Shown piece by piece: positions 8,489-17,900 of a DNA stretch of 33,319 bases. The position numbers and the translations under genes were made by a program. Position 1 is the stretch's first letter; the number at the start of each line of letters is the position of its first letter. This DNA is from Tannerellaceae bacterium (GTDB lineage: Bacteria; Bacteroidota; Bacteroidia; Bacteroidales; Tannerellaceae): contig JAITRG010000214.1 in assembly GCA_031288515.1 (NCBI GenBank), positions 1 through 33,319 on the forward strand, given 5' to 3'. The notes beneath the pieces are model-generated. The model worked only from the letters and a program-made list of their open reading frames with translations, searched no databases and was not told the DNA's origin.

Positions 8489-8731
8489 GAGTTAAAGGAG
8501 TTAATTAACGTCAGTTCGACCTAAGGAATCCTTACCCTCGGCGTCCGACATGACAAACCGGCGATTTCTGTGGCGTTTGCCGTTGTCTGTTCTCAGGAGG
8601 CATCCCTCCATTTGGAAGATGGACGCAATTTTGAGAAAAAATAAATCGAAATGGAATTAACATCAAATAAAATTATATCCGATCGCAGGAAAAACTTTCC
8701 TCTCCGGCGCTGTTATTACATCCCGCCTGTA
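8489..8731. other. intergenic gap between convergent genes
   Basis: A 243-base gap between two gene ends. It holds a short hairpin, GGAGG-CATC-CCTCC (8596-8609), without a U-tract, and a distant inverted pair CCATTT/AAATGG. I see no gene and no clear terminator. Confidence 0.4.
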
Positions 8732-11212
8732 TTATTCCACCCGTATCTTCTCTACCTGCCGGATGATACGGCCGTCGGCGGTTAATCCTTCAATTACGAC
8801 AGAATAGCTGGTTGGAAAGTCGGACGTATAAAAATCAAACGTTGCCATATCGTTTTCTCCGGAAATAACTAAATCCGGTTTCCAGAAGATAGTCGTGCGG
8901 TAATCGGGAGCGCCCAGATGCCGGGCTTCCGGCGTTTCGTATTTGGGAGAATAAAACGCTACCGGCTTTTGATAGCCTGTCGGCGTATAAACCGTATAAT
9001 TTAATTCCTTGCTTTTGCGGATAGCGAGTATTTCATCATCTACTCCTCTTCTGGTGGCGATACTGATAACGCCATTGGCCCCGCGTACGCCAAAGGCCGA
9101 AGTGGCCGCTCCTTTAAATACATCAATACTTTCCACGTCTATGACGCTGACTGCTTCCAGGGGCGAATCGTAGGGCGACTCCATTGATTCAGGCCAATCC
9201 ATGGGAAGTCCGTCAATTAAAATCAACGCCGGGCCGTTTACTCCCCGGATGGATACGCCTCCGCCGGATGATACATTTACTCCTGCAATTTTCCCCCGGA
9301 TAATATCGGCAACTAATATCGGGCGCCATTTCTCAAAATCTTCTCTTCGCAGGGTTGTATCGGAAATACTGTTCGCCCAATACCGAAGCCTCGGTTCTTC
9401 TTTTTTGATTTTTGAAGCTGTTATCACCACTTCGCTTAATCGAACCATCCGCATATCGGAGTCGTATCCTGAACGTTGCTCCGCTTTTTCGATAAAGGCG
9501 TCTGTTTCGGAGTCGCTTGCTGTTGTCTCCTGTGGTTCTGTTTTTTTTACCGCCGGGCTTTGCGGGGCATATACCGGTTCAGGGAACGATTCGCTGTTCA
9601 CTACAAGTTCTACATGCTTGCTTCCCTTTTTGCTTAACGCCTGTATTAAGTAAGAAGCGCCATCGGGATATTCAAAATCAGTAAAGAGAAATGCACCGTT
9701 TTCATCCGTGGAAGTTAATCCGAAATCCTTGTCTGTTATTCCGTCTCTCGGCATGATTAATACTTCGCTGTCGGCTTCAGGCTTGGATCGCGTCAGGCTT
9801 TTTACCTGTCCTCTTATTTCCTGGCTTGTTTGATATGGCGTTTGAGGGTATGCCGGATTCCCTTTAACTGCCTCCGGGACAGGGTATCTTCTCCATCCGT
9901 GCGTCATCATCAGATAGTCTAATGCAATGGCCGATTCGGTATTATCCTGCAAATAATAAGCAGGATTTTCGATATATCCCTTCAACTCGGATGAAAGCAA
10001 CAGGCTCGACAGGATGGTAGTGGTAGAATCAACCGCTACATCCCTGTCGTCTGTAACGGCTACCGACAAATGGCCGGCTGACGTGTTCCCTGCGGAATCG
10101 GCAAGGGATAAGGCGGAGATAACGCGGTCGCGGGTTTGATATATTTCCCTGTCCGTATGGAACTCAACCTGTGCCGGGATATACTTGTTATTGAACGCTA
10201 ACCGTTCGCTCAATGGATTCATCTGTTCGTCAAATAAAACAAACTGAATGATCCCGGCAGGTAAAGCCTCTGCCGGAAAGGCGATTACTTCATCGTCTTT
10301 ATCTAAGGCGGAAAAATGGAATGCCATCCCCCGCCCATGTGCCAGGAGATAACAGGAAGTATCGGGGCTGTCGGCGGCTTTCAAGACGCCAACCGTAAAC
10401 GTTTTGTTTCGCTGAGCGACAGTCAGTGTGCGTGCATGAGGATAGGCCGGAGGCAATTCAAACTGTTTCGCGAGGCCGTTTTCATTGCGGCATTTCAGAA
10501 AGTAGCGTTTCCCCAGCTCCGGCACGAAATTGAAAACGCCCATGCCGGCATGGAAAGACTGTACGGAAGTAAGCGCCGCTCCCTGCCCGTCCGTAATTTC
10601 TCCAGAGACTGTTTCCGGATAGCCATTCCGGTTTAACGCCTTAAAAGCCACTTTACAGAACACACCTTCTATCAGGTTTCCGCCTTCGGGAAAAAATGAA
10701 ATATCAAAATCATCATCTTCCATCTTATTTCCGCTTATCTGTGTGGCTTGGGGCGACTGTTTGACGTCGGAAGCGAGGTTTCCTATCCATATATTTTTCT
10801 TGAAAAAGTAGTCATCCCCCAGGTTTTCCATGTACCGGGTATAGGCGCGGAGCGTGTAATTGCCTTCCGGGATGATTTCCGAAAGAAAGAGATCGCCATA
10901 AAACAGCTTCTCTTCCGCAGGCCGTATCATCGCTCTGTTGATAAGCGAATCGCGCGCATCGATCAGTTCGACATATACATACCGGCTGAATGTGGGAAAC
11001 GTATGGGTAGCAGCGTCCGTAACATACGCCCTGAAATGGATCCGCTCGCCCGGCACATAAAAATTACGGTCGGTATGCAGATGTATTTTCTCCTGCGGGA
11101 ATACGTTCAATTGAGTCAACAGGTTTGCTTTCACTCTTAAAAAGGCAGTATCCGCAGCCATTTGCCCCCACAACATACTTGGAAACAAAAAATAGAACCA
11201 TACAATTAACAA
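8732..11212 (-). CDS. MG2-like / TonB-plug-domain envelope protein without a barrel
   Basis: An 826-residue exported protein. The N-terminal third looks like an alpha-2-macroglobulin MG2-type beta-sandwich (IHLHTDRNFYVPGERIHFRAYV near residues 42-63, then GNYTLRAYTRYM). The middle has a carboxypeptidase-regulatory-like repeat (about 465-540). Residues 605-725 form a TonB plug (LSEVVITASKIKKEE, then VSIRGVNGPALILIDGLPM and FGVRGANGVISIATRRG). Only about 100 residues follow the plug, so no 22-strand barrel exists. The start is problematic: this frame opens with TTG at 11212, whereas a good signal-peptide start (MNKKIYTLLSIL) begins with ATG at 11262 but is one base out of phase. The switch would fall in a run of six T (plus strand 11213-11218). 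A sequencing indel, a real frameshift or a TTG start all remain possible. Its role is unknown. Confidence 0.8.
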   Translation of the reverse strand: MLIVWFYFLFPSMLWGQMAADTAFLRVKANLLTQLNVFPQEKIHLHTDRNFYVPGERIHFRAYVTDAATHTFPTFSRYVYVELIDARDSLINRAMIRPAEEKLFYGDLFLSEIIPEGNYTLRAYTRYMENLGDDYFFKKNIWIGNLASDVKQSPQATQISGNKMEDDDFDISFFPEGGNLIEGVFCKVAFKALNRNGYPETVSGEITDGQGAALTSVQSFHAGMGVFNFVPELGKRYFLKCRNENGLAKQFELPPAYPHARTLTVAQRNKTFTVGVLKAADSPDTSCYLLAHGRGMAFHFSALDKDDEVIAFPAEALPAGIIQFVLFDEQMNPLSERLAFNNKYIPAQVEFHTDREIYQTRDRVISALSLADSAGNTSAGHLSVAVTDDRDVAVDSTTTILSSLLLSSELKGYIENPAYYLQDNTESAIALDYLMMTHGWRRYPVPEAVKGNPAYPQTPYQTSQEIRGQVKSLTRSKPEADSEVLIMPRDGITDKDFGLTSTDENGAFLFTDFEYPDGASYLIQALSKKGSKHVELVVNSESFPEPVYAPQSPAVKKTEPQETTASDSETDAFIEKAEQRSGYDSDMRMVRLSEVVITASKIKKEEPRLRYWANSISDTTLRREDFEKWRPILVADIIRGKIAGVNVSSGGGVSIRGVNGPALILIDGLPMDWPESMESPYDSPLEAVSVIDVESIDVFKGAATSAFGVRGANGVISIATRRGVDDEILAIRKSKELNYTVYTPTGYQKPVAFYSPKYETPEARHLGAPDYRTTIFWKPDLVISGENDMATFDFYTSDFPTSYSVVIEGLTADGRIIRQVEKIRVE

Positions 11213-11284
11213 TTTTTTAGAATATATAAAATAGACAGGAGTGTATATATCTTCTTATTCATATGATTTTTATATTTTATTGAC

Positions 11285-11473
11285 AATGTCGTTTAGTTAA
11301 GCTATAACTTTTTCTCTATAATCGTTCGCTTTTTTAAAAAGGGAACCCCCTTTATTTACAGGGTAAATTTAATGCTTTTCAAGCTAATCCCAAAAGGTCA
11401 AAGGACATATTTTATCAAAATCCCGGCAAGATACATCAAGAGGTCGAATGGTTTCCCTTAACTAAACGGCATT
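11285..11473. mobile_element. 189-bp MITE-like element with 17-bp inverted ends
   Basis: AATGTCGTTTAGTTAAG at 11285-11301 recurs as its reverse complement (one mismatch) at 11457-11473, enclosing about 155 bases without a gene. Size, inverted ends and lack of coding capacity fit a miniature inverted-repeat transposable element or the two ends of a deleted insertion sequence. I see no clear target duplication. It lies immediately upstream of the minus-strand plug-domain gene, so it may have displaced or supplied that gene's promoter. Confidence 0.5.
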
Positions 11474-11480
11474 AGATTAA

Positions 11481-12145
11481 TTCTACTTTAACAGATTAAA
11501 AAACGTGCGAAAAAAGAAGATAAACCTGATATCCGCCCGGAAACTGCTTTTTCAACAGGAACCCCCCTGCTAAACGATACTTTTCCACCTTTCCTTTCAG
11601 CTTCCAGTTTTGTTACAAAGGATTGGTTTACAGAATGAAATCCTGAAAGAAGACGAAAGAAGACCATTCAGCCTCCTTTCAGGAAACCGGAAGAGAGGGA
11701 TTTATTCCATAAAAAAATCATTATACAGTCTTCAGCAAACCGTTATGATGCCTTTAGTAAACCATTATAGACTCTTTACCAAACCATAATAATGGTCTGT
11801 TGAAGGCGTCACAGCGCTTTTTTTAGTCTTCGCAATGCTTCATCAGAGTCTTCCCAATGGTTTACCAAAGGCATCGCAACGGTTTTCTAAAGTTATCGTA
11901 ATGGTTTGGAAAAGAGGATGCAATGATTTTTTCCCTTTTTTGCCGGCCCGATTTTTTTGCTGAAAGAAGATACTGAAAGGTCTTCTTTCAGCCATAGTCG
12001 TTCATACGCAAGCGCTTGTAAACCGGCTGAAGGCTGAAAGACGTCGCCAGACAAGCCTGTGTAATGGGGTAATGACATGGGCCTGAATAAGAGGAATGGG
12101 GGCTTTATGCTTTTGATGGGAAAGAATTAATGTATTAAAGTAGAA
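11481..12145. repeat. 665-bp imperfect palindrome (giant inverted repeat), gene-free
   Basis: The outer ends TTCTACTTTAACAGATTAA (11481-11499) and the reverse complement of 12127-12145 match at 17 of 19 bases. Moving inward, mirrored boxes keep one centre. CTTTCAG at 11594-11600 faces CTGAAAG at 12034-12040. CTGAAAGAAGAC at 11643-11654 faces GTCTTCTTTCAG at 11980-11991. CTTTCAG at 11676-11682 faces CTGAAAG at 11960-11966. AAAAAATCATT at 11712-11722 faces AATGATTTTTT at 11922-11932. All midpoints fall at 11,813-11,822. The core is a two-armed array of 22-bp units, listed separately. No reading frame inside looks real. It could be a MITE, an old inverted duplication, a protein-binding array or the template for a long hairpin RNA. 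Confidence 0.75.
11715..11929. repeat. ten 22-bp degenerate repeats in two opposed arms
   Basis: The left arm has units starting at 11715, 11737, 11759, 11781 and (weak) 11803. Each is 22 bases and typically begins AAACCATT, with CTTT near base 15. The right arm has the same unit on the opposite strand at 11908-11929, 11886-11907, 11864-11885, 11842-11863 and (weak) 11820-11841. The best match is left 11737-11758 against right 11864-11885, read in the same sense: AAACCGTT, then GATGCCTTT, then GT. Phase is exact, with no spacer between units, so this is neither a CRISPR array nor ordinary microsatellite slippage. The 22-base spacing is close to two helical turns, which would put all copies on one face of the DNA. 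Confidence 0.75.
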
Positions 12146-12427
12146 CTATGAGACAGAAAAACAAATGCTGTTCGGGTGAATATGCTTAAATCTGACGAAT
12201 CATATAATAATATAAACCATCCCGGTCTCTCAAATTTGGCAGAACTTTGCCTCCGACAGATAATAGTTAACGAATAAACGGGGGAGCGTTTTTATACCAC
12301 TCATCGAATATAATCCGTCATTCGTCGGGAATAATTTGTAAACAGACGAGTTATGTTCTTTGAGATATATTCATTATAGTACTTTTACCGTGCAAACTAT
12401 TTAATATTTATAACAACCCTATTTTAA
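12146..12427. other. intergenic stretch before the efflux operon
   Basis: About 280 AT-rich bases with no gene I can support. They hold only the weak promoter candidate at 12359-12387 and should contain the control region of the efflux operon. No regulator gene is linked. Confidence 0.4.
12359..12387 (+). promoter_or_regulatory. possible promoter of the RND efflux operon
   Basis: TTTG at 12359-12362 and TACTTTTA at 12380-12387 resemble the -33 and -7 boxes of Bacteroides promoters. The -7 box matches 7 of 8 positions and the spacing is 17 instead of 19-21. It lies 40 bases before the first operon gene. Confidence 0.35.
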
Positions 12428-13915
12428 ATGGAACGATTAGAATTTAGCAAAAAGATGATACGGGTGGTATTCATGTTGCTGCCGGCTCTGGCTTTTATTC
12501 CGGTTAAGGCACAGGAGCAACCGATAGCGCTTAGCCTGGAAAAAGCGCTCGAGATTGCGATGAGCGAAAATCCAACCGTTAAGGTGGCCGAACAGGAAAT
12601 CGAGAAAAAGAAATATGCTAAAAAAGGAGCGTATGCCGCGTTGTTTCCACAAGTTAATTTCGGCGCCGATTATTCGCGCACATTGAAAAAACAAATTGTT
12701 TATTTTGGCGAAAGCGGCGGTTTTGAAAGTATGTTCGACCCCTTAATTAATGGAGCGGAGAAACTAATATCCGGTTATGTGCCGGACTATACCCCCGGTT
12801 CCTTAGCGGCCGCTATCGGAGAAGCGTCGCAGGAAGCCGCCCGGGAAAGCGCCAGTTCCGACGGAGGGATGGAAATGGGCCTTTCCAATAACTGGAGCTT
12901 TGGTTTTACGGCAGGTATGCCTTTGATAAATGCCGCCTTATGGAAAAGTTTGTCTATTTCGGGGCAGGATGTGGAATTAGCCATAGAGCAGGCCCGTTCT
13001 TCCAAAATAGACCTGGCGAACCAGGTAAAAAAGGCTTACTTTAGCGTGCTGCTGGCCAATGATTCGTATACCGTCTTTAAGGAAAGTTATGATAATGCGA
13101 TGAAGAACTTTTTAGACGTCAGGCAGAAATACGAACAGGGCTTAGTGGCCGAATACGACTTAATCCGCGCCGATGTGGCGGTTAAGAACGTTGAACCAAA
13201 CATGCTGCAAGCCGAAAATGCCGTCAAACTGGTAAAATGGCAATTGAAAGCCCTGCTGGGAATGGACTTGGATTTAGCTATTGAATGTGGAGGCAAATTA
13301 ACCGATTTTGAATCGGAACTGCTTGGCGATTACATAACTGCCACAGCAAATGCTTCGCTGGATGATAATACCAGCCTGAAGCAATTGGATATACAAAACG
13401 AACAACTGAAAAATACCCTCAAACTGCAGAAGCTCGACTTTATACCCACACTTTCCCTCAGTGCGGCATACAACTGGAATGCCATGAACGAAAATTTTAA
13501 ATTTAAAGAGTATAGATGGAACCCTTATTCAATGATAGGCATTTCTCTTTCTTTTCCAATCTTCACAGGGGGAAGCAGGGTGCAAAAAGCCAATCAGACA
13601 AAAGTAACCATTACCCAATTGCAATTACGAAAAGAGGATTTGGAACGCAATCTGCAATTGGTTGTAAGGCAATCGCTCGACAATATGAATACCTGTGTCA
13701 AACGGTACGGAGCCGCCCGGAAAGGCGTTGAACAGGCCGGACGAGGGTATATGATTGCACAGAAACGGTATGACACAGGCGCGGGGACATTGCTGGAAAT
13801 GAATGACGCCGAACTTGCGATGACACAGGCTAAATTGAACTTCAATCAGGCCATTTATGATTATGTGACAGCTAAATCCGATTTGGAGAAAACATTAGGT
13901 AAACAAGCAAATTAA
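12428..13915 (+). CDS. TolC-like outer-membrane efflux protein
   Basis: A 495-residue outer-membrane factor of the TolC/OEP family, which forms the exit duct of tripartite pumps. A signal peptide covers about residues 1-28 (ending PVKAQ). Two OEP repeats follow, each starting with an ALEIAMSENPTVKVAEQEIE-like helix and ending with long amphipathic helices. In the second half LRKEDLERNLQLVVRQSLDNM and YDTGAGTLLEMNDAELAMTQAKL are typical of the family. It is the first gene of the operon and ends 2 bases before the adaptor gene. A long insertion near residues 95-140 (GFESMFDPLINGAEKL and on, rich in Ser/Ala/Glu) probably forms an extracellular or equatorial loop. Confidence 0.93.
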   Translation: MERLEFSKKMIRVVFMLLPALAFIPVKAQEQPIALSLEKALEIAMSENPTVKVAEQEIEKKKYAKKGAYAALFPQVNFGADYSRTLKKQIVYFGESGGFESMFDPLINGAEKLISGYVPDYTPGSLAAAIGEASQEAARESASSDGGMEMGLSNNWSFGFTAGMPLINAALWKSLSISGQDVELAIEQARSSKIDLANQVKKAYFSVLLANDSYTVFKESYDNAMKNFLDVRQKYEQGLVAEYDLIRADVAVKNVEPNMLQAENAVKLVKWQLKALLGMDLDLAIECGGKLTDFESELLGDYITATANASLDDNTSLKQLDIQNEQLKNTLKLQKLDFIPTLSLSAAYNWNAMNENFKFKEYRWNPYSMIGISLSFPIFTGGSRVQKANQTKVTITQLQLRKEDLERNLQLVVRQSLDNMNTCVKRYGAARKGVEQAGRGYMIAQKRYDTGAGTLLEMNDAELAMTQAKLNFNQAIYDYVTAKSDLEKTLGKQAN

Positions 13916-13917
13916 GA

Positions 13918-14964
13918 ATGAAAACAACAATAACAAACCATAACGACAGGATGAAAACAAGCAACGTGTTTAAGTTCATACCGGTAATAACAGCATTTGC
14001 CCTGTTATCATGCGCCGGCGAAAAGAAAGGGCCAGCTACGGTTGAAGAGAAGGTGAAAGTAAAAGTGGAAACGGTACGCAAACAGGAGGTGGAACAATTA
14101 AGCGAATTTACCGCTACTGTCCGGGCAAACGTAACAAACCAGATTGCCCCCCAGTCTCCCGTACGTATTCAGAAGTTGCATGTAGAGATAGGAGACCGCG
14201 TGAAAACCGGGCAATTATTGGTAACGATGGATGATACAAACCTGAAACAGGCTAAGATACAGATGGACAACCATGAATTGGAATTTAACCGTATCGATGA
14301 ATTATATAAAGTGGGCGGCGCATCCAAATCTGCATGGGACGCCCGGAAAACAGCCTTGGACGTAAGCCGTGCAGCCTATAAAAACTTACAGGAGAATAAT
14401 CAGTTGTTAAGCCCTGCAACCGGTATCATTACTGCCCGCAACTATGATAACGGGGATATGTATGCGGGCGTTCCGGTATATGTTGTCGAACAGGTACGTC
14501 CGGTAAAATTGATTGTTAATGTGTCTGAAAGCCTCTATACGCAGGTAAAGAAAGGAATGGATGTTACGGTCAGGCTGGATGTGTATGGCGATGAATCCTT
14601 CCGGGGAAAAGTACGCCTCGTATATCCCACGATCGATCCGTCTACCCGTACATTTGCCGTAGAGATCAGGATAAATAATGATGATGAAAGAGTACGCCCG
14701 GGGATGTTTGCCCGTGTCGCTATGGACTTTGGCGTATTGCAGCATGTGGTAGTTCCCGATCAGGCGGTTGTTAAGCAAGCCGGCTCGGGCGACCGTTATG
14801 TTTATGTATATAAAAACGGAACCGTCGGCTATAATAAGGTAGAGTTGGGACGCCGTATGAATAACAGATACGAAGTTATCTCAGGCGTAGAGGATAACGA
14901 CCAGGTTGTTATCGCCGGCCAAAACCGTCTGACAAATGGAATGCAGGTTGAAGTTGTTAATTAA
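13918..14964 (+). CDS. RND efflux periplasmic adaptor (membrane-fusion lipoprotein)
   Basis: A membrane-fusion protein of the AcrA/MexA type, 348 residues from the ATG at 13918. A second ATG at 13951 gives a more normal lipoprotein signal peptide (MKTSNVFKFIPVITAFALL, then SC) and may be the true start. Lipoylation is expected at Cys 32 (Cys 21 in the short form). Order: lipoyl/barrel-sandwich halves (IQKLHVEIGDRVKTGQLLV, and LLSPATGIITARNYDNGDMY), a short alpha hairpin between them, a beta-barrel (KLIVNVSESLYTQVKKGMDV), and a membrane-proximal domain (VVVPDQAVVKQAGSGDRYVYV). It links the inner-membrane pump encoded 14 bases downstream to the TolC-like duct. Confidence 0.93.
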   Translation: MKTTITNHNDRMKTSNVFKFIPVITAFALLSCAGEKKGPATVEEKVKVKVETVRKQEVEQLSEFTATVRANVTNQIAPQSPVRIQKLHVEIGDRVKTGQLLVTMDDTNLKQAKIQMDNHELEFNRIDELYKVGGASKSAWDARKTALDVSRAAYKNLQENNQLLSPATGIITARNYDNGDMYAGVPVYVVEQVRPVKLIVNVSESLYTQVKKGMDVTVRLDVYGDESFRGKVRLVYPTIDPSTRTFAVEIRINNDDERVRPGMFARVAMDFGVLQHVVVPDQAVVKQAGSGDRYVYVYKNGTVGYNKVELGRRMNNRYEVISGVEDNDQVVIAGQNRLTNGMQVEVVN

Positions 14965-14978
14965 GTAAATTAGTAGGT

Positions 14979-17900
14979 ATGAGTTTATATGCAAGTGCGG
15001 TAAAAAAGCCGGTCTCTACGGTGCTTATATTTGTCGCTGTAGTTATTCTGGGACTCTTTTCCCTTACCAGGTTGTCTGTTGACCTGCTTCCCGAAATTGA
15101 GTCGAATATGATTCTGGTAATGACCGCTTATCCGGGGGCAAGCGCCGCCGATATAGAAACAAATCTTTCAAAGCCTCTGGAAAACGTTCTTAACAGCGTG
15201 AGCGACCTGAAAAATATTACTTCGCAATCAAAAGAAAATATTTCTATTGTTGTACTCGAATTTGAATATGGTACGGATATCGACGTGGCCACCAATGACG
15301 TCCGGGATAAGCTCGACATGATTACATCCGTATTGCCGGATGACGCCGAAAATCCCATCATCTTTAAATTCGGAACAGAGGATATTCCGATTATCATCCT
15401 TTCGGTAACGGCCGACGAAAGTATGGACGCCTTATATAAGATATTGGATGATAAGATAGCCAACCCTTTGGCGCGTATCGGAGGCGTGGGCGCCGTTTCC
15501 ATATCCGGCGCTCCCATACGTGAAATACAGGTATATTGCGACCCATACAAACTGGAGGCTTACGGACAGTCTGTAGAAAGTATTTCGTCTGTTATCGCCC
15601 AGGAAAACAGAAATACGCCCGGAGGTACAATCGATATTGGTTCGAATACCTACTCATTACGCGTACAGGGAGAATTTACGGATGCTTCGCAAATGCTAAA
15701 CCTGGTGATAGGCAATCAGGGCGGAAAGCCTGTGTATCTGCGTGATGTAGCCCGTGTTGAGGATACCGTGGAAGAACGGATGCAGGAAGCGTACAACAAT
15801 GGCAAGCGGGGAGGTATGATTATTGTTCAGAAACAATCCGGCGCCAATTCGGTAAATATCTCCAGGCTTGTACGGGATAAAATACCGGAATTACAGGCCG
15901 AACTGCCTTCCGATGTAAAACTGGGAATAATTATCGATACGTCTACGAATATATTGAATACAATCGACAGTTTGGTAGAAACGATCGGAATAACGTTCGT
16001 TATCGTAATGCTGGTCGTCTTTTTATTCCTTGGGCGCTGGAGGGCTACATTTATTATTATTCTGACAATTCCTATTTCGTTGATTGCCGCCTTTGCCTAC
16101 TTGTTCGCATCCGGGAATACGCTGAATATTGTTTCACTCAGTTCACTCTCTATTGCTATTGGTATGGTGGTGGATGATGCGATTGTGGCGCTCGAAAATA
16201 TAACCACGCATATCGAGCGGGGCAGTAAGCCCAAACAAGCGGCTGTATATGCTACGAATGAGGTAGCCATCTCGATTATTGCCTCTACCCTTACCATGCT
16301 GGCGGTATTCCTGCCATTAACAATGGTAACCGGTATTGCCGGCATTTTATTCAAACAATTGGGCTGGATTGTAAGTATTATTATGATCGTATCTACCCTT
16401 GCCGCTTTGACGCTTATCCCGATGCTTTGTTCTAAAATGCTTCGTTTAAACCCGGACAAGGGTAAATTATATGTGTTATTCTTTACGCCGGTTGAAAAAG
16501 CGCTGAATAAGCTGGATGATCTTTATGCATATCTTTTGGATTGGGCGGTAAGGCACAGAAAAACAATTGTAACCGGCGCTTTCTTTATTTTTGCAGGAAG
16601 TATGTTCCTGATTCCTGTTATTAAAACGGAATTTTTCCCTACGCAAGATAATGCCCGTATTGCCGTATCCATAGAGTTGCCTGTGGGAATGCGCCAGGAG
16701 ATTACGAGGGATTTGGCCGTTAAAATAAATCGGGAATTTACGGAGAGGTATCCCGAAATAGAAGTAATCAGCTTCAGCGAAGGACAAGCGGATACGGATA
16801 ATACATTTGCCCAGTTGAGCGCGAATGGTTCGCACATTATTGAATTTAACATTTCCTTATATAGCGTGGGAGTACGTAAAGAAAAGAGCGGAAGCGACAG
16901 GGGATTGATTGAAATATGCGAATCGATGCGCCGCGTCCTGGCCGGATACGCCGAAATCAAAAAGTTTGAGGTAATGGCAGGAGGCGGAGCCGGCATGGGT
17001 AGCGAAACAACGGTCAATATTGAAATATACGGTTATGATTTTAATGAAACGGATAAGGCAGCAGCCGAAATTGCCAAACGGATGAGAAACGCCAGCGTAG
17101 TATCGCAGGTTAATATCAGTCGTGAAGATTACATCCCTGAATACCAGATTGATTTCGACCGTGAAAAATTAGCCTTGAACGGTTTGAATGTCGTTACGGC
17201 GTCCATGTATTTACGCAACCGCATAAATGGTTCCCTGGCGTCTCAGTACAGGGAGGACGGCGACGAGTATGTCATCCGTGTCCGTTATGCGCCGGAATTT
17301 CGGCAGTCTATTGAAGACCTGGAAGATATTATTATGTATAATAATTCAGGGAAGGGCGTTCGTATCCGTGATGTGGGTACGATAGTTGAACGAATGACGC
17401 CTCCTACTATAGAACGCAAAAACCGCGAACGTGTTATTACGGTCTCCGCCGTAGTTGCCCAGGGAGCGGCATTGAGCGACGTGGTAGCTGCCGCCAATCG
17501 GGAAATGAAGAACATGGATATGCCGTCGGGGGTAAGCTGGAGCATAGGCGGCACTTATGAAGACCAGCAAGATACGTTCCGCGATTTGGGAATACTGATG
17601 GGGTTGATCATTATTCTTGTATTTATTGTAATGGCTTCCCAGTTTGAATCGCTTGTCGACCCGTTTGTCATTATGTTTACCATACCGTTTGCTGTCACAG
17701 GGGTAATACTTGGTTTATCCATCACGCAAACGCCCTTGGGGGTAATGGCTTTAATCGGGCTTATTATGCTGATGGGTATCGTAGTAAAGAATGGTATTGT
17801 GATTATCGACTATATGATTCTTTGCCGGGAAAGAGGGCAAAGTATCATTACGGCAGCCGTAACAGCCGGCAGGTCGCGTCTTCGCCCGGTATTGATGACA

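Noticed and set aside
11715-11929. CRISPR array
   Set aside because: Units are contiguous without spacers, degenerate and arranged in two opposite orientations. No cas gene is in the window.
11893-12078. A 61-codon minus-strand frame within the palindrome
   Set aside because: It crosses the repeat units and mirrored boxes, and its composition follows the repeats. I see no start context or homologous pattern.
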